DNA from: Corynebacterium jeikeium
GTDB lineage: Bacteria; Actinomycetota; Actinomycetes; Mycobacteriales; Mycobacteriaceae
Direction of reading: 5' to 3'
Assembly: GCA_003955985.1 (NCBI GenBank)
Contig: CP033784.1
Span: 682,001 to 746,000 of the forward strand
DNA: 64,000 nucleotides
Part shown: positions 26,101-34,193 of the stretch, piece by piece
Numbering within the stretch: position 1 is the stretch's first letter
How the letters are laid out: the number at the start of each line of letters is the position of its first letter
Notes under the pieces: generated by a model
What the model saw: the letters and a program-made list of their open reading frames with translations, nothing else
Database searches by the model: none
Told to the model about the DNA's origin: nothing
Translations under genes and position numbers: made by a program

Positions 26101-26507
26101 ACCAAATACCGGAACACTGGGCCTTGTATCTAGGTATCCTCAGCCGTGCCTACATGAACTTGGGGTCATGCTACTGGAGGCTTGGCAATATTGACGAGGC
26201 AGACAAAGCGTTCGGAACTGCCGATAAATTCGTGAAGTTGTTCTTCTCGAAGGCAAGGCAGACCGGCGACATACCACCTGACAAAGCAGTGGTAGAAATG
26301 GCTTCGAGAATGCTGGCGATCTCTATCAATATGATGGGCATGCTCATTTCCCTTAAGCTCACCTCTGATATCCGTGATGTCTTTGAAACAAACAAAGAGC
26401 GAGCAGTTGGCCTCATGGGGCAACTTAGTAATGAAACCCCTGAGAACTTAGGGAACGTCAACGTACGGTTCCTCGAGCAGATTCTGTCGGGACTCATCTC
26501 TAGTTGA
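23133..26507 (+). CDS. STAND-type P-loop NTPase with TPR-like repeats, candidate anti-phage protein
   Basis: A 1124-residue protein. Walker A GASGVGKT is at 37-44 and Walker B IVVIEDMH at about 251-258, with a long insert between them containing aromatic and hydrophobic helices (SWLGDVFRWFGKRRK). VMVIGTAWPE follows as a sensor-like strand. A winged-helix-like region comes next, then about 450 residues of TPR-like helix pairs (from about 530: VARRNIAAFDFSKAIEHFNF, LRQIADCYYAMSEFTDAEAI, HQLGYALLQLEQFDEARSVL, LGSCYWRLGNIDEADKAFG). No separate N-terminal nuclease or protease effector is visible. STAND NTPases with repeat sensors include Avs-type and related defence proteins. The GTG at 23133 has GGAGG seven bases upstream and is preferred over GTG 23088. 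The gene looks lower in GC than its neighbours. The defence role is inference. Confidence 0.75.
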   Translation: MPELLGQHESIARDLHDRVKALSGGCYDGPIVLMLRGASGVGKTAIIQRLYELLRLDKAEKSKDGYGQYWPELTFADGEADPLRGRAVLSPDLDSFIWKEDTLPTFGWWSFNCQELRNNQKLDVVATGKKQMATHLAPLSLAWWDASGALARAGKVLSEVVPRVRKDLQADAADTLLEYSLEALSIGIPLPATLTSWLGDVFRWFGKRRKNSKNLHRDVYMGEQHLKSKKDAGAELAEAIRSLTAKGLPGIVVIEDMHLMGPELRSLLTVLSEPDLKRPVMVIGTAWPEGMVEDDFEQWHSDMQENSDVQAQLIDVDVPSLKENSLVELLLRYAPETSADVAKQVVEKLNTPLFLLLWITDPNVAIEIRLSGHKILLSDDFKLPDSVERVVESRWKALPEGVRNALTAAVAGNPSDPAQDILNRFVPTVIAEVINEIYQESPESAHDAINKARNPIGWCKGSTEVAHFADPLLTRHVRKTVQDRSTLKKHAQRFAQQACTHWLDDQREHLDLPSSSQVDAVVDWYLTFGGEGLPLTTAAAHIHVARRNIAAFDFSKAIEHFNFALGALGGDADVRDQIFVLRQIADCYYAMSEFTDAEAILSKLLPLQIKLDGQNHPDTLVVKLLHARLLLRSGDPLEAMPVLMHITAMLLERYSDEPVSADVVEAVYIPLVTLKGDVAFENWAYEDAIEFYEEGIGAATEIFGEDSPKTLMLQMKRLRAVNARNSSSDEAFDQGKALLARIRKAVGEDSPAALEVEADVIVFGYYANQITDVEQAFRDLDGRIPESRNHATLRADMYIWAGGIALNEKRFADAQQWLSACFSIVHRHHGAYDPLGLRAAHQLGYALLQLEQFDEARSVLETLTENARIAVGATGSSTVRAEVLLSWIYQIQGRGAKAIERLMRVRAALTIDSSNGYTLIDLVDARLRELNSEMEYIDFYPLVQEKNGRFGRLSGTGVDSDPLWFIEGGREFPKIANQVAVIRDTERIFDQIPEHWALYLGILSRAYMNLGSCYWRLGNIDEADKAFGTADKFVKLFFSKARQTGDIPPDKAVVEMASRMLAISINMMGMLISLKLTSDIRDVFETNKERAVGLMGQLSNETPENLGNVNVRFLEQILSGLISS

Positions 26508-26570
26508 CATCTGTTGCTAGTCGGCACCGTTTAGAGCTGACAGCCCCGCGTGCCTGGGAAAGGTCGATTG
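26508..26570. other. downstream flank of the STAND gene
   Basis: A short non-coding stretch between the STAND gene and the phased repeats. No structure was recognised. Confidence 0.3.
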
Positions 26571-26622
26571 TGCACCCACCCTCGCGCCAACTGCACCCAC
26601 CTTGCTGCTCCATGCACCCACC
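26571..26622 (+). repeat. three TGCACCCACC repeats with exact 21-bp period
   Basis: Identical 10-mers start at 26571, 26592 and 26613, two helical turns apart, just inside the right 22-bp inverted repeat. They mirror in position, but not in sequence, the phased CGTCAAAA set at the left end. Confidence 0.6.
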
Positions 26623-26629
26623 CAGAGTC

Positions 26630-26651
26630 TTGTATCAAAATGAGCGTCTAA
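26630..26651 (-). repeat. right copy of the 22-bp inverted repeat
   Basis: The perfect reverse complement of 20443-20464. With it, the segment holding the endonuclease-like, recombinase and STAND genes is bracketed over about 6.2 kb. Confidence 0.75.
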
Positions 26652-26663
26652 GTAACAAGGAAC

Positions 26664-26695
26664 AAATTCCCCCGGTCGTTTGACCGGGGGAATTT
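26664..26695. terminator. strong 14-bp terminator hairpin
   Basis: AAATTCCCCCGGTC / GACCGGGGGAATTT is perfect, with a GTTT loop and T-rich flanks on both sides, so it can work in either direction. It shares the CGGTC…GACCGGGGG core with the tRNA-proximal terminator at 12500-12526. Confidence 0.75.
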
Positions 26696-26834
26696 CTTAT
26701 GCCCAACTCCCACTGCTGATGCGGGCACACTTTTTATCCTTCACCCCGGGGGGGGGTGTCCCTATGTTTTTGTCAAGTGCCAGACCGATGTTGACGAGCA
26801 CAGTCTTGGGAGTAGTTTCTTAGGCGTGCCTAGG

Positions 26835-26860
26835 AGCCGGCCAGCGTGTGCTGGTCGGCT
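26835..26860 (-). terminator. hairpin downstream of the IS110 transposase
   Basis: AGCCGGCCAGC / GCTGGTCGGCT (11 bp, one mismatch/G·U) with a GTGT loop lies 15 bases beyond the transposase stop on the reverse strand. It is a probable transcript end. The left border of the insertion sequence lies near or beyond it and could not be fixed. Confidence 0.5.
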
Positions 26861-26874
26861 TCGTCTTTGGGGCT

Positions 26875-28086
26875 TTATGCGGCGACGGGGCGTGGCGGGA
26901 TTTCGCGGAAGAACTCCTTGTTTTTCAGCATCGCGTAGATGACATTGCATCGGCGTCGTGCCAGGCAGATGACTGCTGCGTTGTGGCGTTTTCCTTCAGC
27001 GCGTTTGCGTTCGTAATACCGCCGTGACGGTTCGTGGCTGCGGATAACTGCGAATGCGGAGTAGAACAAGGCGTTTTTCAGTCGTTTATTGCCTGACCGT
27101 GCCGGGAATTCACCTCTGATCGACGAACCGGATCGTCTAGTCACGGGTGCTATTCCAGCATAAGCAGCTAAGTGGCCAGCACTAGCGAAGTCGGAGCCAT
27201 CACCGATCGCAAGAAGGATCTGCGCTGCGGTCTTGATGCCGACTCCGGGCATACTCATCAAGACCTCACAAAGAGGGAAATCAGCGAGCATCTCTTCAAC
27301 CTGCTCAGCAATGGTGTTTCGTTGCTCTTTGAGGGCCTGGATGTTTGCAGCCAGTTGAGGAATTACTAACTCGGCGGCATCGCTTCCAGGCACGGTGACT
27401 GTTTGAGCTTTCAGCGCTGTAAAAATGTCGTCTACCAGCGGGGTGGGGTCTTTACGTGTGCGCTTGATCATCCAGTTCAACACTCGTTGGTATCCGGCTC
27501 TTTTTAGCCCCTGCGGTCCCTTGTAATGGATCAATAATTCCAGGATCGGCGTGCGAGTCAGGGTGCTACCAGCAAAAACTCGTTCCAGGCTGGGGTAGAT
27601 CTGGGTGAGGACACTGCGAAGCCGATTGACAGTGCGAGTGCAATCGCGGGCGATGTCATCATCGAAGCCGGACAGCATCTTTAGGGCGGAGAGTACCTCA
27701 TCATTGCGGTCGACGGCACGTAGCGTGTGGGGCATTGTGCGGGCGGTGTCGGCGATGATGAATGCGTCGCGTTTGTCTGTTTTTGCACGTCCCGGATAGA
27801 GATCTGCAGCTTTGCGCATCGCAAGACCTGGCAGGTATCCGACTTCGCAACCGCAGTCCCGGGCTACAGCAATCGGTAGTGCGCCGATGGTGTTGGGTTG
27901 GTCGACGATCACGAGCACGGTGCCAAGCTTCTGAAGCTGGTGAAAAACGCCTGCTAGTTCGGATTCGAGTTGAGGCAACGGTTTGTCGAAGACCTTGTTG
28001 CCATCACGGTCTAAGGCGCAGGCGTGGTGTTCAGATTTGCCGACGTCTAACCCAAGGAATATGTCGATGGAATGCTCCGGAGACAT
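26875..28086 (-). mobile_element. IS110-family transposase (DEDD recombinase), apparently intact
   Basis: A 403-residue IS110-family recombinase. The N-terminal RuvC-like DEDD domain is visible (FLGLDVGKSEHHACALD, TVLVIVDQPNTIG, YPGRAKTDKRDAFIIAD). The C-terminal Tnp domain has MSMPGVGIKTAAQILLAIGD and the serine-containing SGSSIRGEFPARSGNKRLKN region. Length matches the family. The frame has no interruptions, so the element may still be active. These elements use a structured 'bridge' RNA from their non-coding end to choose target and donor DNA; the candidate lies upstream of this gene at 28087-28330. The coordinates cover the coding region. Confidence 0.93.
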
Positions 28087-28330
28087 GATGAGCTCCTAGA
28101 AAACGAGATGGGTATGGCGTTGTTCCAGTCGCTGGTGTCATGACCTTCGTTGCAAGCACCCACGTTACAAAGAGACCTAGTTTAAAACTGGCCGTGTCCC
28201 TATCAGCTGTCATCGAAAGTCCTGGCACCCGGCGGCAACACCCCCCCGGATTATGGAAACTACAGGGCAGGTAAGCCATACCGGGACCAGCGACTATCCC
28301 CATTATCGGGGACACTCACAAGGTAACGGG
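28087..28330 (-). ncRNA. candidate IS110 bridge-RNA region
   Basis: This is the non-coding stretch upstream of the transposase start. Inverted copies occur of GGTATGGC (28111-28118 with 28275-28282) and of AGTCGCTGGT (28127-28136 with 28286-28295). A small hairpin TCCCC/GGGGA is at 28297-28312. Known IS110 bridge RNAs are transcribed from this position and contain guide loops that repeat donor and target sequence. Both the transcript and its ends are inferred. Confidence 0.4.
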
Positions 28331-28537
28331 GAGGGAGGGGGAAAGGGAAAATTAGGGGAAGGTAAACGACAAAAGTGTGCCGGGGGGCTGCCTGCCGGGA
28401 TGGGGCGCGGTAGAAGTCGATGAATGGGGAAACCCTGGCCGTGAGTTGTTCTCGTGCCATGCGTCTGCGATTTACCTCAGTGATTGGTAATCCGTATGGC
28501 TGTAGCAACTTTGTCTGAACGGTGGAATACTGGGGGT
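28331..28537. other. flank between the IS110 element and the core genome
   Basis: A G-rich run (28331-28370) and then the upstream region of the next gene. The right border of the insertion sequence is somewhere near 28230-28370. No gene was seen. Confidence 0.3.
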
Positions 28538-28972
28538 ATGGCAAACAACGACTCCGTTATTCAGAAACTGTCCACCGAAGAATCCCTTGAGCTGCTGGCT
28601 ACGCAGACTTTTGGGCGACTGGTTGTTCGTCGTAAAGACGATATGGACCTTTTCCCGCTGAACTACGTCGTTCATGAGGGAAGCATTTACTTCCGCACTG
28701 CCGAGGGGTCGAAGCTCTTTACTGTTTCTCTGAACCACGATGTTCTTTTTGAGGCCGACTTTGTTGACAAGGATGCTCAGAAGGCCTGGTCGGTCATCGT
28801 AAAGGGTGACGCAGAGGTTCTCACCTCCCGCGCGGATATTAACGCTGCAGATGAGCTGCCGCTGAAGCCCTGGCTGCCGACGTTAAAGTACAACTACGTG
28901 CGCATTACCCCGAACGATGTTTCGGGTCGCCATTTCCACCTCGGGGAGGAGCCGAATCGCTACGAAGTGTAG
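28538..28972 (+). CDS. pyridoxamine 5'-phosphate oxidase-like (FMN-binding split-barrel) protein
   Basis: A 144-residue split-barrel protein. The pattern LATQTFGRLVVRRKDDMDLFP followed by NYVVHEGSIYFRTAEGSKL matches the PNPOx-like family (Pyridox_ox_2). These proteins bind FMN or related flavin/F420 cofactors, but most are not true PNP oxidases. The acidic N-terminus (SVIQKLSTEESLELL) is typical. The ATG at 28538 is chosen over the longer frame from 28484 because family members begin near 'MA…LS.EE'. It marks the return to core chromosome after the mobile region. Confidence 0.8.
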   Translation: MANNDSVIQKLSTEESLELLATQTFGRLVVRRKDDMDLFPLNYVVHEGSIYFRTAEGSKLFTVSLNHDVLFEADFVDKDAQKAWSVIVKGDAEVLTSRADINAADELPLKPWLPTLKYNYVRITPNDVSGRHFHLGEEPNRYEV

Positions 28973-28989
28973 CGGTGGCATACGGCACT

Positions 28990-29027
28990 TTTGCTTTACG
29001 ACGGTGGGGGCTCCGTCGTGAAGCAAA
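28990..29027. terminator. 15-bp stem hairpin after the PNPOx-like gene
   Basis: TTTGCTTTACGACGG / CCGTCGTGAAGCAAA (one T·G pair) with an eight-base loop. There is no long U-run after it, but the stem is strong. Confidence 0.55.
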
Positions 29028-29092
29028 GCTTGTAGCGTGCAAAGGCAGCTTTTAGTGACTGAGCACCGCCGTTAGCTGTTTTTTAAAAATTG

Positions 29093-29110
29093 TTGGGTTA
29101 AATTACCCAA
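29093..29110. promoter_or_regulatory. palindrome upstream of the TetR gene, probable operator
   Basis: TTGGGT-N6-ACCCAA lies 40 bases before the TetR-family start. It is a likely autoregulatory operator. Confidence 0.45.
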
Positions 29111-29150
29111 AAGCGCCCTAAGTGAGATTCAACCCGTTACAGTCGCAAAT

Positions 29151-29747
29151 GTGACGTGCACCATAGAATCGACCGATGGGGTGCCAGCGCAGCCCGATGT
29201 GCGCAGGCAGTCTCCACGTATGCAGAAGATCGTAGATGAAGCGCGCGCGATGCTGCGCGAATCGGGCTGGAGTGCTATCAGCATGCGCCGCCTAGCGGCG
29301 CGGCTCGATGTGAAGGCGCCATCGCTGTACAAGCACATCAGCGGTAAAGAAGAGCTCCTTCAGCTGTTGTTGACCGAGAGCCTCGAGAATCTGGGCAAGC
29401 GTATTCATGCTGCCATTGATGAGGAATGCACTTCGGCGTCTCTGCTGCAGGCGTACCGCCAGGCAGTTCTCGACGATCCGCATGGTTACCGGCTGATGAG
29501 TCGCACTAATTTCGTGAATGTCGTCTCGCCTTCGTCGTTGGATGCCTGGATTCGCGATGCATTCATTAAGGTTGCCGGCGATGAGCCTAAGGGATTGGCT
29601 ATGTGGGCGTTCGCCCACGGTTTGGTGACCGCCGAGCTCGTCCAGGATGGTTCACCTGCGCTGGAACCCAGCGCTGAAGCCGGTGCGGCAGACAGCTTGG
29701 CCGCAGTTGGGGCTATTTGGGACGCTGGCGCGGAGGCCTTCTCTTAA
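29151..29747 (+). CDS. TetR-family transcriptional regulator
   Basis: A 198-residue protein. The N-terminal TetR HTH is clear: IVDEARAMLRESGWSAISMR, then RLAARLDVKAPSLYKHISGK. A C-terminal ligand-binding helical domain follows (WAFAHGLVTAELV resembles the TetR_C regions of general repressors). The start is GTG at 29151, and a palindrome that could be its operator lies just upstream. The target genes are unknown; neither neighbour is an obvious efflux partner. Confidence 0.85.
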   Translation: MTCTIESTDGVPAQPDVRRQSPRMQKIVDEARAMLRESGWSAISMRRLAARLDVKAPSLYKHISGKEELLQLLLTESLENLGKRIHAAIDEECTSASLLQAYRQAVLDDPHGYRLMSRTNFVNVVSPSSLDAWIRDAFIKVAGDEPKGLAMWAFAHGLVTAELVQDGSPALEPSAEAGAADSLAAVGAIWDAGAEAFS

Positions 29748-29798
29748 GGGGTTTGCTGCTCTGTCCGGGACGCTGGATCGGTGGCCCGGGGCAGTAGC

Positions 29799-30650
29799 CT
29801 AGCGCCACCAGGAATCGGCCGGTCCGGGAGGGACGGCTCGCTTGTGCCGGGAAATGGAGTAGAGATACTCGATTCGCGCGGCATCCTCATCTGAGACGGC
29901 CTTGCCTTCGAGGTAGTCGTCGATGGCGGTATAGGTCACCCCGAGCGCAACTTCGTCGGGAAGCGCAGGGCGGTCTTCTTCCAGGTCGGCCGTCGGCACC
30001 TTCTCCCACGTACTGGCTGGTGCGCCGAGGTGACGGAGTAAGGCCGCGCCCTGGCGCTTGCTCAGCCCCTGCAGCGGAACGAGGTCGCAGGCGCCGTCGC
30101 CGTGCTTGGTGTAGAAGCCGGTGACCGCCTCCGCGGCGTGATCTGTGCCGATGACCAAAGCGCCGTCAACACCCGCCACTGCGTACTGGGCAATCATTCG
30201 CATGCGGGCCTTAATATTTCCCTTGTTGAAGTCGCTGATAGCGCTGCCGGCCAGGGCATCAGTGACCTGGGCGGTCATCGCAGCAGTGGCCGGTGCGATA
30301 TCGATAGTTAGCCTTTGGTCAGGCTGAATGAATTGCAGTGCCACCTGTGCGTCGTCCTCATCGGCCTGCACGCCGTGGGGGAGGCGAATGGCAATGAAAG
30401 TGGCATCCTCACCGCCGTCGCGAAGCTTTTCGACGGCCAACTGCGCTAGACGCCCGGCCAGCGTGGAGTCTTGGCCGCCAGAAATTCCGAGCACGAATCC
30501 CTTGGCGTGCGCGGTGCGGAAATAATCGCAGAGAAAATCGACTCGGCGGCTGATTTCCTCGGCGGCATTGATGGTGGGCTGGACGTGGAGGTCGTTAATA
30601 ATCTCCGACTGGAGGGGATGCGGGAAATCCTGTGTGCCTACTGGTGTCAT
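29799..30650 (-). CDS. nadE: NAD synthetase (ammonia-dependent)
   Basis: A protein of 283 residues converting nicotinic acid adenine dinucleotide to NAD with ATP and ammonia. The P-loop of N-type ATP pyrophosphatases is visible as [13 protein letters not shown]. Family regions [39 protein letters not shown] and [14 protein letters not shown] follow, and the C-terminal KRAVPP is as expected. There is no glutaminase domain, so it is the short ammonia-dependent form. The ATG at 30650 is preferred; the open frame upstream to 30839 enters the promoter region of the divergent transporter gene. Confidence 0.95.
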   Translation of the reverse strand: MTPVGTQDFPHPLQSEIINDLHVQPTINAAEEISRRVDFLCDYFRTAHAKGFVLGISGGQDSTLAGRLAQLAVEKLRDGGEDATFIAIRLPHGVQADEDDAQVALQFIQPDQRLTIDIAPATAAMTAQVTDALAGSAISDFNKGNIKARMRMIAQYAVAGVDGALVIGTDHAAEAVTGFYTKHGDGACDLVPLQGLSKRQGAALLRHLGAPASTWEKVPTADLEEDRPALPDEVALGVTYTAIDDYLEGKAVSDEDAARIEYLYSISRHKRAVPPGPADSWWR

Positions 30651-30787
30651 GAGCCTCACTCTACCGCTAGTTCCGGATGGGAAAAGGGATGATTTTCCTG
30701 CCAGAAGAGTGCCAAAACTCTCATCTTTATCGAGTAAGTGCTGTTCGGATAGGGGGTCTTTGCCTGGACGGTGGCAAGATTTCCAGC

Positions 30788-32170
30788 GTGAGTACAACCG
30801 AACAGAATAAGACTGGACCGAACCGGGAAACCACCACATCTCGGTCGATAGCCGTGGCTATCATCGCCGCTCTGGGCGGCCTCCTCTTTGGTTACGACAC
30901 CGGTGTCATCTCGGGCGCGCTGCTGTATATCCAGCGCTCTTTTGAGCTGACTCCAGGACAGGAGTCCACTGTCACCGCCATGCTCTTGGTCGGTGCGGCT
31001 ATCGGTGCGTTCCTGGGCGGTCGCGTAGCGGACTCCCTGGGGCGCCGTGGCACCATCCTGCTCGGAGCGGTCGGCTTCATCATCGGCAGTATCTGGTGCG
31101 CTTTCGCTACCAGTGCTTTTTCGCTGGGTGCTGCGCGTACTTTGCTCGGCGTCTGTATCGGTGGTGTTTCCATCGTCGTACCGATGTACATCTCCGAAAT
31201 GGCACCACCGCATGTGCGTGGACGCCTGGTCAGCCTGAACTCGCTGATGATCGTGATTGGTCAGCTGGTGGCGTTCCTCACCAACTCCGCCCTAGCCTCC
31301 TCCGGTAACTGGCGACTCATGCTTGGATTCGGCGCTGTCCCCGGCATCGTGCTGCTCATCGGCATGCTGGTTCTGCCGGACACACCGGCCTACCTCGTCC
31401 GTCGAGGACAGGAGGGCAAGGCGCTGGCCGTGCTGCGTCAGATGCAGGGAGATGAGGCGACCTTGGCTGAGGTTGCCGTTGGTGAGGCGTCGTCAAGCGC
31501 CGATCAGCGTGCAGCAGAGCGTCTGGCTGTGAAAACCCCGTGGGTGCGACGCACCGTCATCATTGCGATGCTGATTGGCGTGACGCAGCAGGTCACGGGT
31601 GCGAACGCGATTATGTATTTCGCGCCGACGATGATGAACAAGGTTGGCTTGTCGACGGAAAGCTCTGTCTACACCTCCATCATCATCGGTATCGCCTCGG
31701 TGATCTCGTGTGCAATCGGTATGAGCATTATTGACCGCGTTGGTCGCCGGCGAATGCTGATTATCGGTTTGGTGGGCTGTGCAAGCTCGCTGCTCGTGCT
31801 GGCGCCCGTCTATGGCCTGTCGAGTAACTCTTCGACGGGTGCCATGATGTCGCTTCTGCTGATGACTGTATTTATCGTATTTCAGCAGGCGGCTGTGTCG
31901 GTGGCGACCTGGCTCCTGATTTCCGAGATTGTCCCGACAGAAGCCCGTGGCCTGGGTATGGGGCTGGCAGGGCTCGCGCTCTGGGTTGCGAACTGGTTTG
32001 TGGCGCAGGCATTTCTCCCGATGGTGGATGCTGTCGGTGGTGCGTGGTCATTCTTCTTCTTTGCCATCACGGGTGCGATTGCGCTGGTATTCACCATCAA
32101 GGCGGTGCCGGAGACTTCTGGCAAGACACTTGCCGAGGTCCGCGAGTACATGATTGCCGCTGCCAAATAG
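30788..32170 (+). CDS. MFS sugar:proton symporter
   Basis: A 460-residue major-facilitator protein of the sugar-porter family. It has the motif [19 protein letters not shown] in helix 1, the loop [52 protein letters not shown], the second-half loop [12 protein letters not shown], and the C-terminal [11 protein letters not shown]. Twelve membrane helices are expected. The substrate (for example a hexose, pentose or inositol) cannot be told from the sequence. GTG at 30788 is chosen because the upstream frame is unlike the family. It diverges from nadE. Confidence 0.9.
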   Translation: MSTTEQNKTGPNRETTTSRSIAVAIIAALGGLLFGYDTGVISGALLYIQRSFELTPGQESTVTAMLLVGAAIGAFLGGRVADSLGRRGTILLGAVGFIIGSIWCAFATSAFSLGAARTLLGVCIGGVSIVVPMYISEMAPPHVRGRLVSLNSLMIVIGQLVAFLTNSALASSGNWRLMLGFGAVPGIVLLIGMLVLPDTPAYLVRRGQEGKALAVLRQMQGDEATLAEVAVGEASSSADQRAAERLAVKTPWVRRTVIIAMLIGVTQQVTGANAIMYFAPTMMNKVGLSTESSVYTSIIIGIASVISCAIGMSIIDRVGRRRMLIIGLVGCASSLLVLAPVYGLSSNSSTGAMMSLLLMTVFIVFQQAAVSVATWLLISEIVPTEARGLGMGLAGLALWVANWFVAQAFLPMVDAVGGAWSFFFFAITGAIALVFTIKAVPETSGKTLAEVREYMIAAAK

Positions 32171-32421
32171 AGAAGCGGAGGCAGTTGCAACGTGGGGAGT
32201 TGCAATCTTGGGGTTGACCGTCAAAGGACATGTTTCCCCCGGATTTTTGGAGTTATTCCGCTTATTAGGTAGTATGGCAACTCGTGTCGTAACGCATACT
32301 CTTTGATATTTCTTCGGATTATCAGGAAGGGTGCGTTGCCAGGCAGTCACTGGGGTGATTGTCCGGGGAGAGTGCAGTGTGCACATTCCCGTTTCGGAGC
32401 CGAGTAGAAAGGAGCGCCCGA

Positions 32422-32544
32422 ATGAAGGTCCGCAAGTCCCTTCGGTCGCTGAAGAACAAGCCGGGCGCTCAGGTCGTGCGCCGTCGTGGCAAGGTCTACG
32501 TGATCAACAAGAAGGAGCCGCGCTTCAAGGCCCGCCAGGGCTAA
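32422..32544 (+). CDS. rpmJ: 50S ribosomal protein L36, zinc-free (C-) type
   Basis: 40 residues starting [15 protein letters not shown] and ending KARQG, with AAAGGAG upstream. It has no cysteines, so it is the zinc-independent form that many bacteria use during zinc limitation. The zinc-binding 37-residue form would carry three Cys and one His. No clear Zur-type operator was recognised upstream, and no second rpmJ is in this window. Confidence 0.93.
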   Translation: MKVRKSLRSLKNKPGAQVVRRRGKVYVINKKEPRFKARQG

Positions 32545-32591
32545 GCCTTATTTAGGCTAGCGCGAAGCAAATAGCTTCCTCATTTATTGCC

Positions 32592-32646
32592 AAAACCGCA
32601 ATCTGAAGTCGCAGTTTTACTGTGGCTAAAGGTTGCGGTTTTTGGT
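32592..32646 (+). terminator. terminator after rpmJ
   Basis: AAAACCGCAATC / GGTTGCGGTTTT (12 bp, one G·U pair) with a 27-base loop, followed by T-rich sequence. Confidence 0.6.
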
Positions 32647-33068
32647 TTTTAGGGAGGGGAGGTTCAGGCGGTTACTGCGTTTATGGCTGGCGGCGGTGGG
32701 GCGATGGAAGTTACTGACTACGTTTATGACAGAAATGGCTCGAAAAATGGCTTGAAAGTGTCATAAACTTACACAGTTTCACTTGTGCAGCCCATGTTCA
32801 CATGTGCAGCCCGCGATTTTTGAGATCGCTGCGGAATCCGAAGTTGGGTAGGGGAGGGACAGGGGCAGGGCGGGGACACTGCGGCGCCTGGAATCGGTGT
32901 GGTCGGCTGCGGGGCGTCTTGCAGTAATTGGTTTAACCAAAATGGACCGATAGTTGTTTTTCTACGATTTTCTAGAATTTTTAGCGTGAAATTACAAGGT
33001 TGTGGTGCGTCTGTGTACAACATCTTGTGCGCCAGAGATCTCCGAACAGGGAATACCATGGTTGTGAG
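32647..33068. other. long intergenic region upstream of the nrd operon
   Basis: About 420 bases without a credible gene. The middle part is G/C-rich and the last 150 bases AT-rich, consistent with a promoter for nrdHIE. No repeats or RNA structures were recognised. Confidence 0.3.
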
Positions 33069-33082
33069 TACTACATCTAGTA
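33069..33082 (+). promoter_or_regulatory. possible NrdR box
   Basis: TACTACATCTAGTA is a dyad (TACTA/TAGTA) similar to the central part of NrdR boxes (…ACTATATATAGT…), some 215 bases upstream of nrdH. A second copy could not be assigned with confidence. NrdR regulation of class Ib genes is common in this group. Confidence 0.3.
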
Positions 33083-33296
33083 TGACTAGAGTTTTCTAGG
33101 CACCAAGTGTAGTGTTTTCGATGTCGAGTCAAGGAGAGCTAAAAGGACCTGTCTGCCACCCGTACTCGGTTTCTCATGAACCCTGGGAGCTTTCGGTCAT
33201 TCAACCAATCCGCTGATTCCTCGGCCGCTTCCGTTGTTTGTACGAAGTCGATCCGATTCATTGGTCTTACCCAAAGCCAGAAAGTTTGTGAGAGTC

Positions 33297-33521
33297 ATGG
33301 TTACCGTTTACAGCAAGCCTGCATGTGTCCAGTGCCGCGCTACCACTCGTGCCCTCGATAAGGCTGGAATTGCCTACGATATCGTCGACATCACCATGGA
33401 CGATGAGGCTCGGGACTACGTCATGGCTCTCGGTCACCTCCAGGCGCCGGTCGTTGACACTGGCACTGAGACCTGGTCGGGTTTCCGTCCGGATCGCATC
33501 AAGGCTCTCCAGGCAGCGTAA
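33297..33521 (+). CDS. nrdH: NrdH, glutaredoxin-like redoxin for ribonucleotide reductase
   Basis: A 74-residue redoxin with active site Cys10-Val-Gln-Cys13 (KPACVQCRATTRAL) and the C-terminal WSGFRPDRI signature of NrdH. It is the electron donor for the class Ib reductase NrdEF, itself reduced by thioredoxin reductase. The ATG at 33297 is the start that gives the family length. It is followed by nrdI and nrdE, the normal order. Confidence 0.96.
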   Translation: MVTVYSKPACVQCRATTRALDKAGIAYDIVDITMDDEARDYVMALGHLQAPVVDTGTETWSGFRPDRIKALQAA

Positions 33522-33606
33522 GAATCACACACCTCCCCGCAGATTTCGTTAACCGCACAGGAAACGGAGATTTCGGGGGTTTTGCGATGTAAAGGGTGAA
33601 GCTCTC

Positions 33607-34029
33607 ATGCTGGTGGTGTATTTCTCCTCGGCGACGGGGAATACACACAAGTTTGTTGAAAAGCTAGGTATCAAAAATGCCCGCATTCCCATCCGTCGTA
33701 ATGAGCCGGAGCTTATCGTTGATGAGCCCTATGTCCTCATTTGTCCGACTTATGGTGGTGGCGTTTCCATCAGCGGCGGTAACTCAAGGCCAGTTCCTCC
33801 GCAGGTCATCAAATTTCTTAATAATGAGCACAACCGCTCTTTCATCCGAGGTGTGATTGCTGCCGGCAATCTCAACTTCGGTGAGGACTTCTGTAAAGCA
33901 GGGGATGTCATCTCCTACAAGTGCAAGGTTCCATATCTATATCGCTTCGAGCTGATGGGAACCGACCATGATGTGCAGCGAGTCCGAGAAGGGCTAGAGG
34001 AGTTCTTCCACGGTAGAGCCAGCGCTTAA
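33607..34029 (+). CDS. nrdI: NrdI, flavodoxin-like activator of the manganese cofactor
   Basis: A 140-residue flavodoxin-like protein. The motif [19 protein letters not shown] binds FMN. It provides the oxidant that assembles the dimanganese-tyrosyl radical cofactor of NrdF. The order nrdH-nrdI-nrdE is conserved. Confidence 0.96.
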   Translation: MLVVYFSSATGNTHKFVEKLGIKNARIPIRRNEPELIVDEPYVLICPTYGGGVSISGGNSRPVPPQVIKFLNNEHNRSFIRGVIAAGNLNFGEDFCKAGDVISYKCKVPYLYRFELMGTDHDVQRVREGLEEFFHGRASA

Positions 34030-34193
34030 GTTGGCTAGCCTCAGTGTCGAGGGAAGGGGCACTGAGACAACCGAATGGGTGCGCTCGCGGAAGCCGTCGT
34101 AAAGCGGTGCGCGAGGAAAAAAGCTAGATTGGATTGCTCTGGGCAGTGATTGAACAGACCCTGCGCAGGCAAATGAATATTAAAGGAGTCAAC

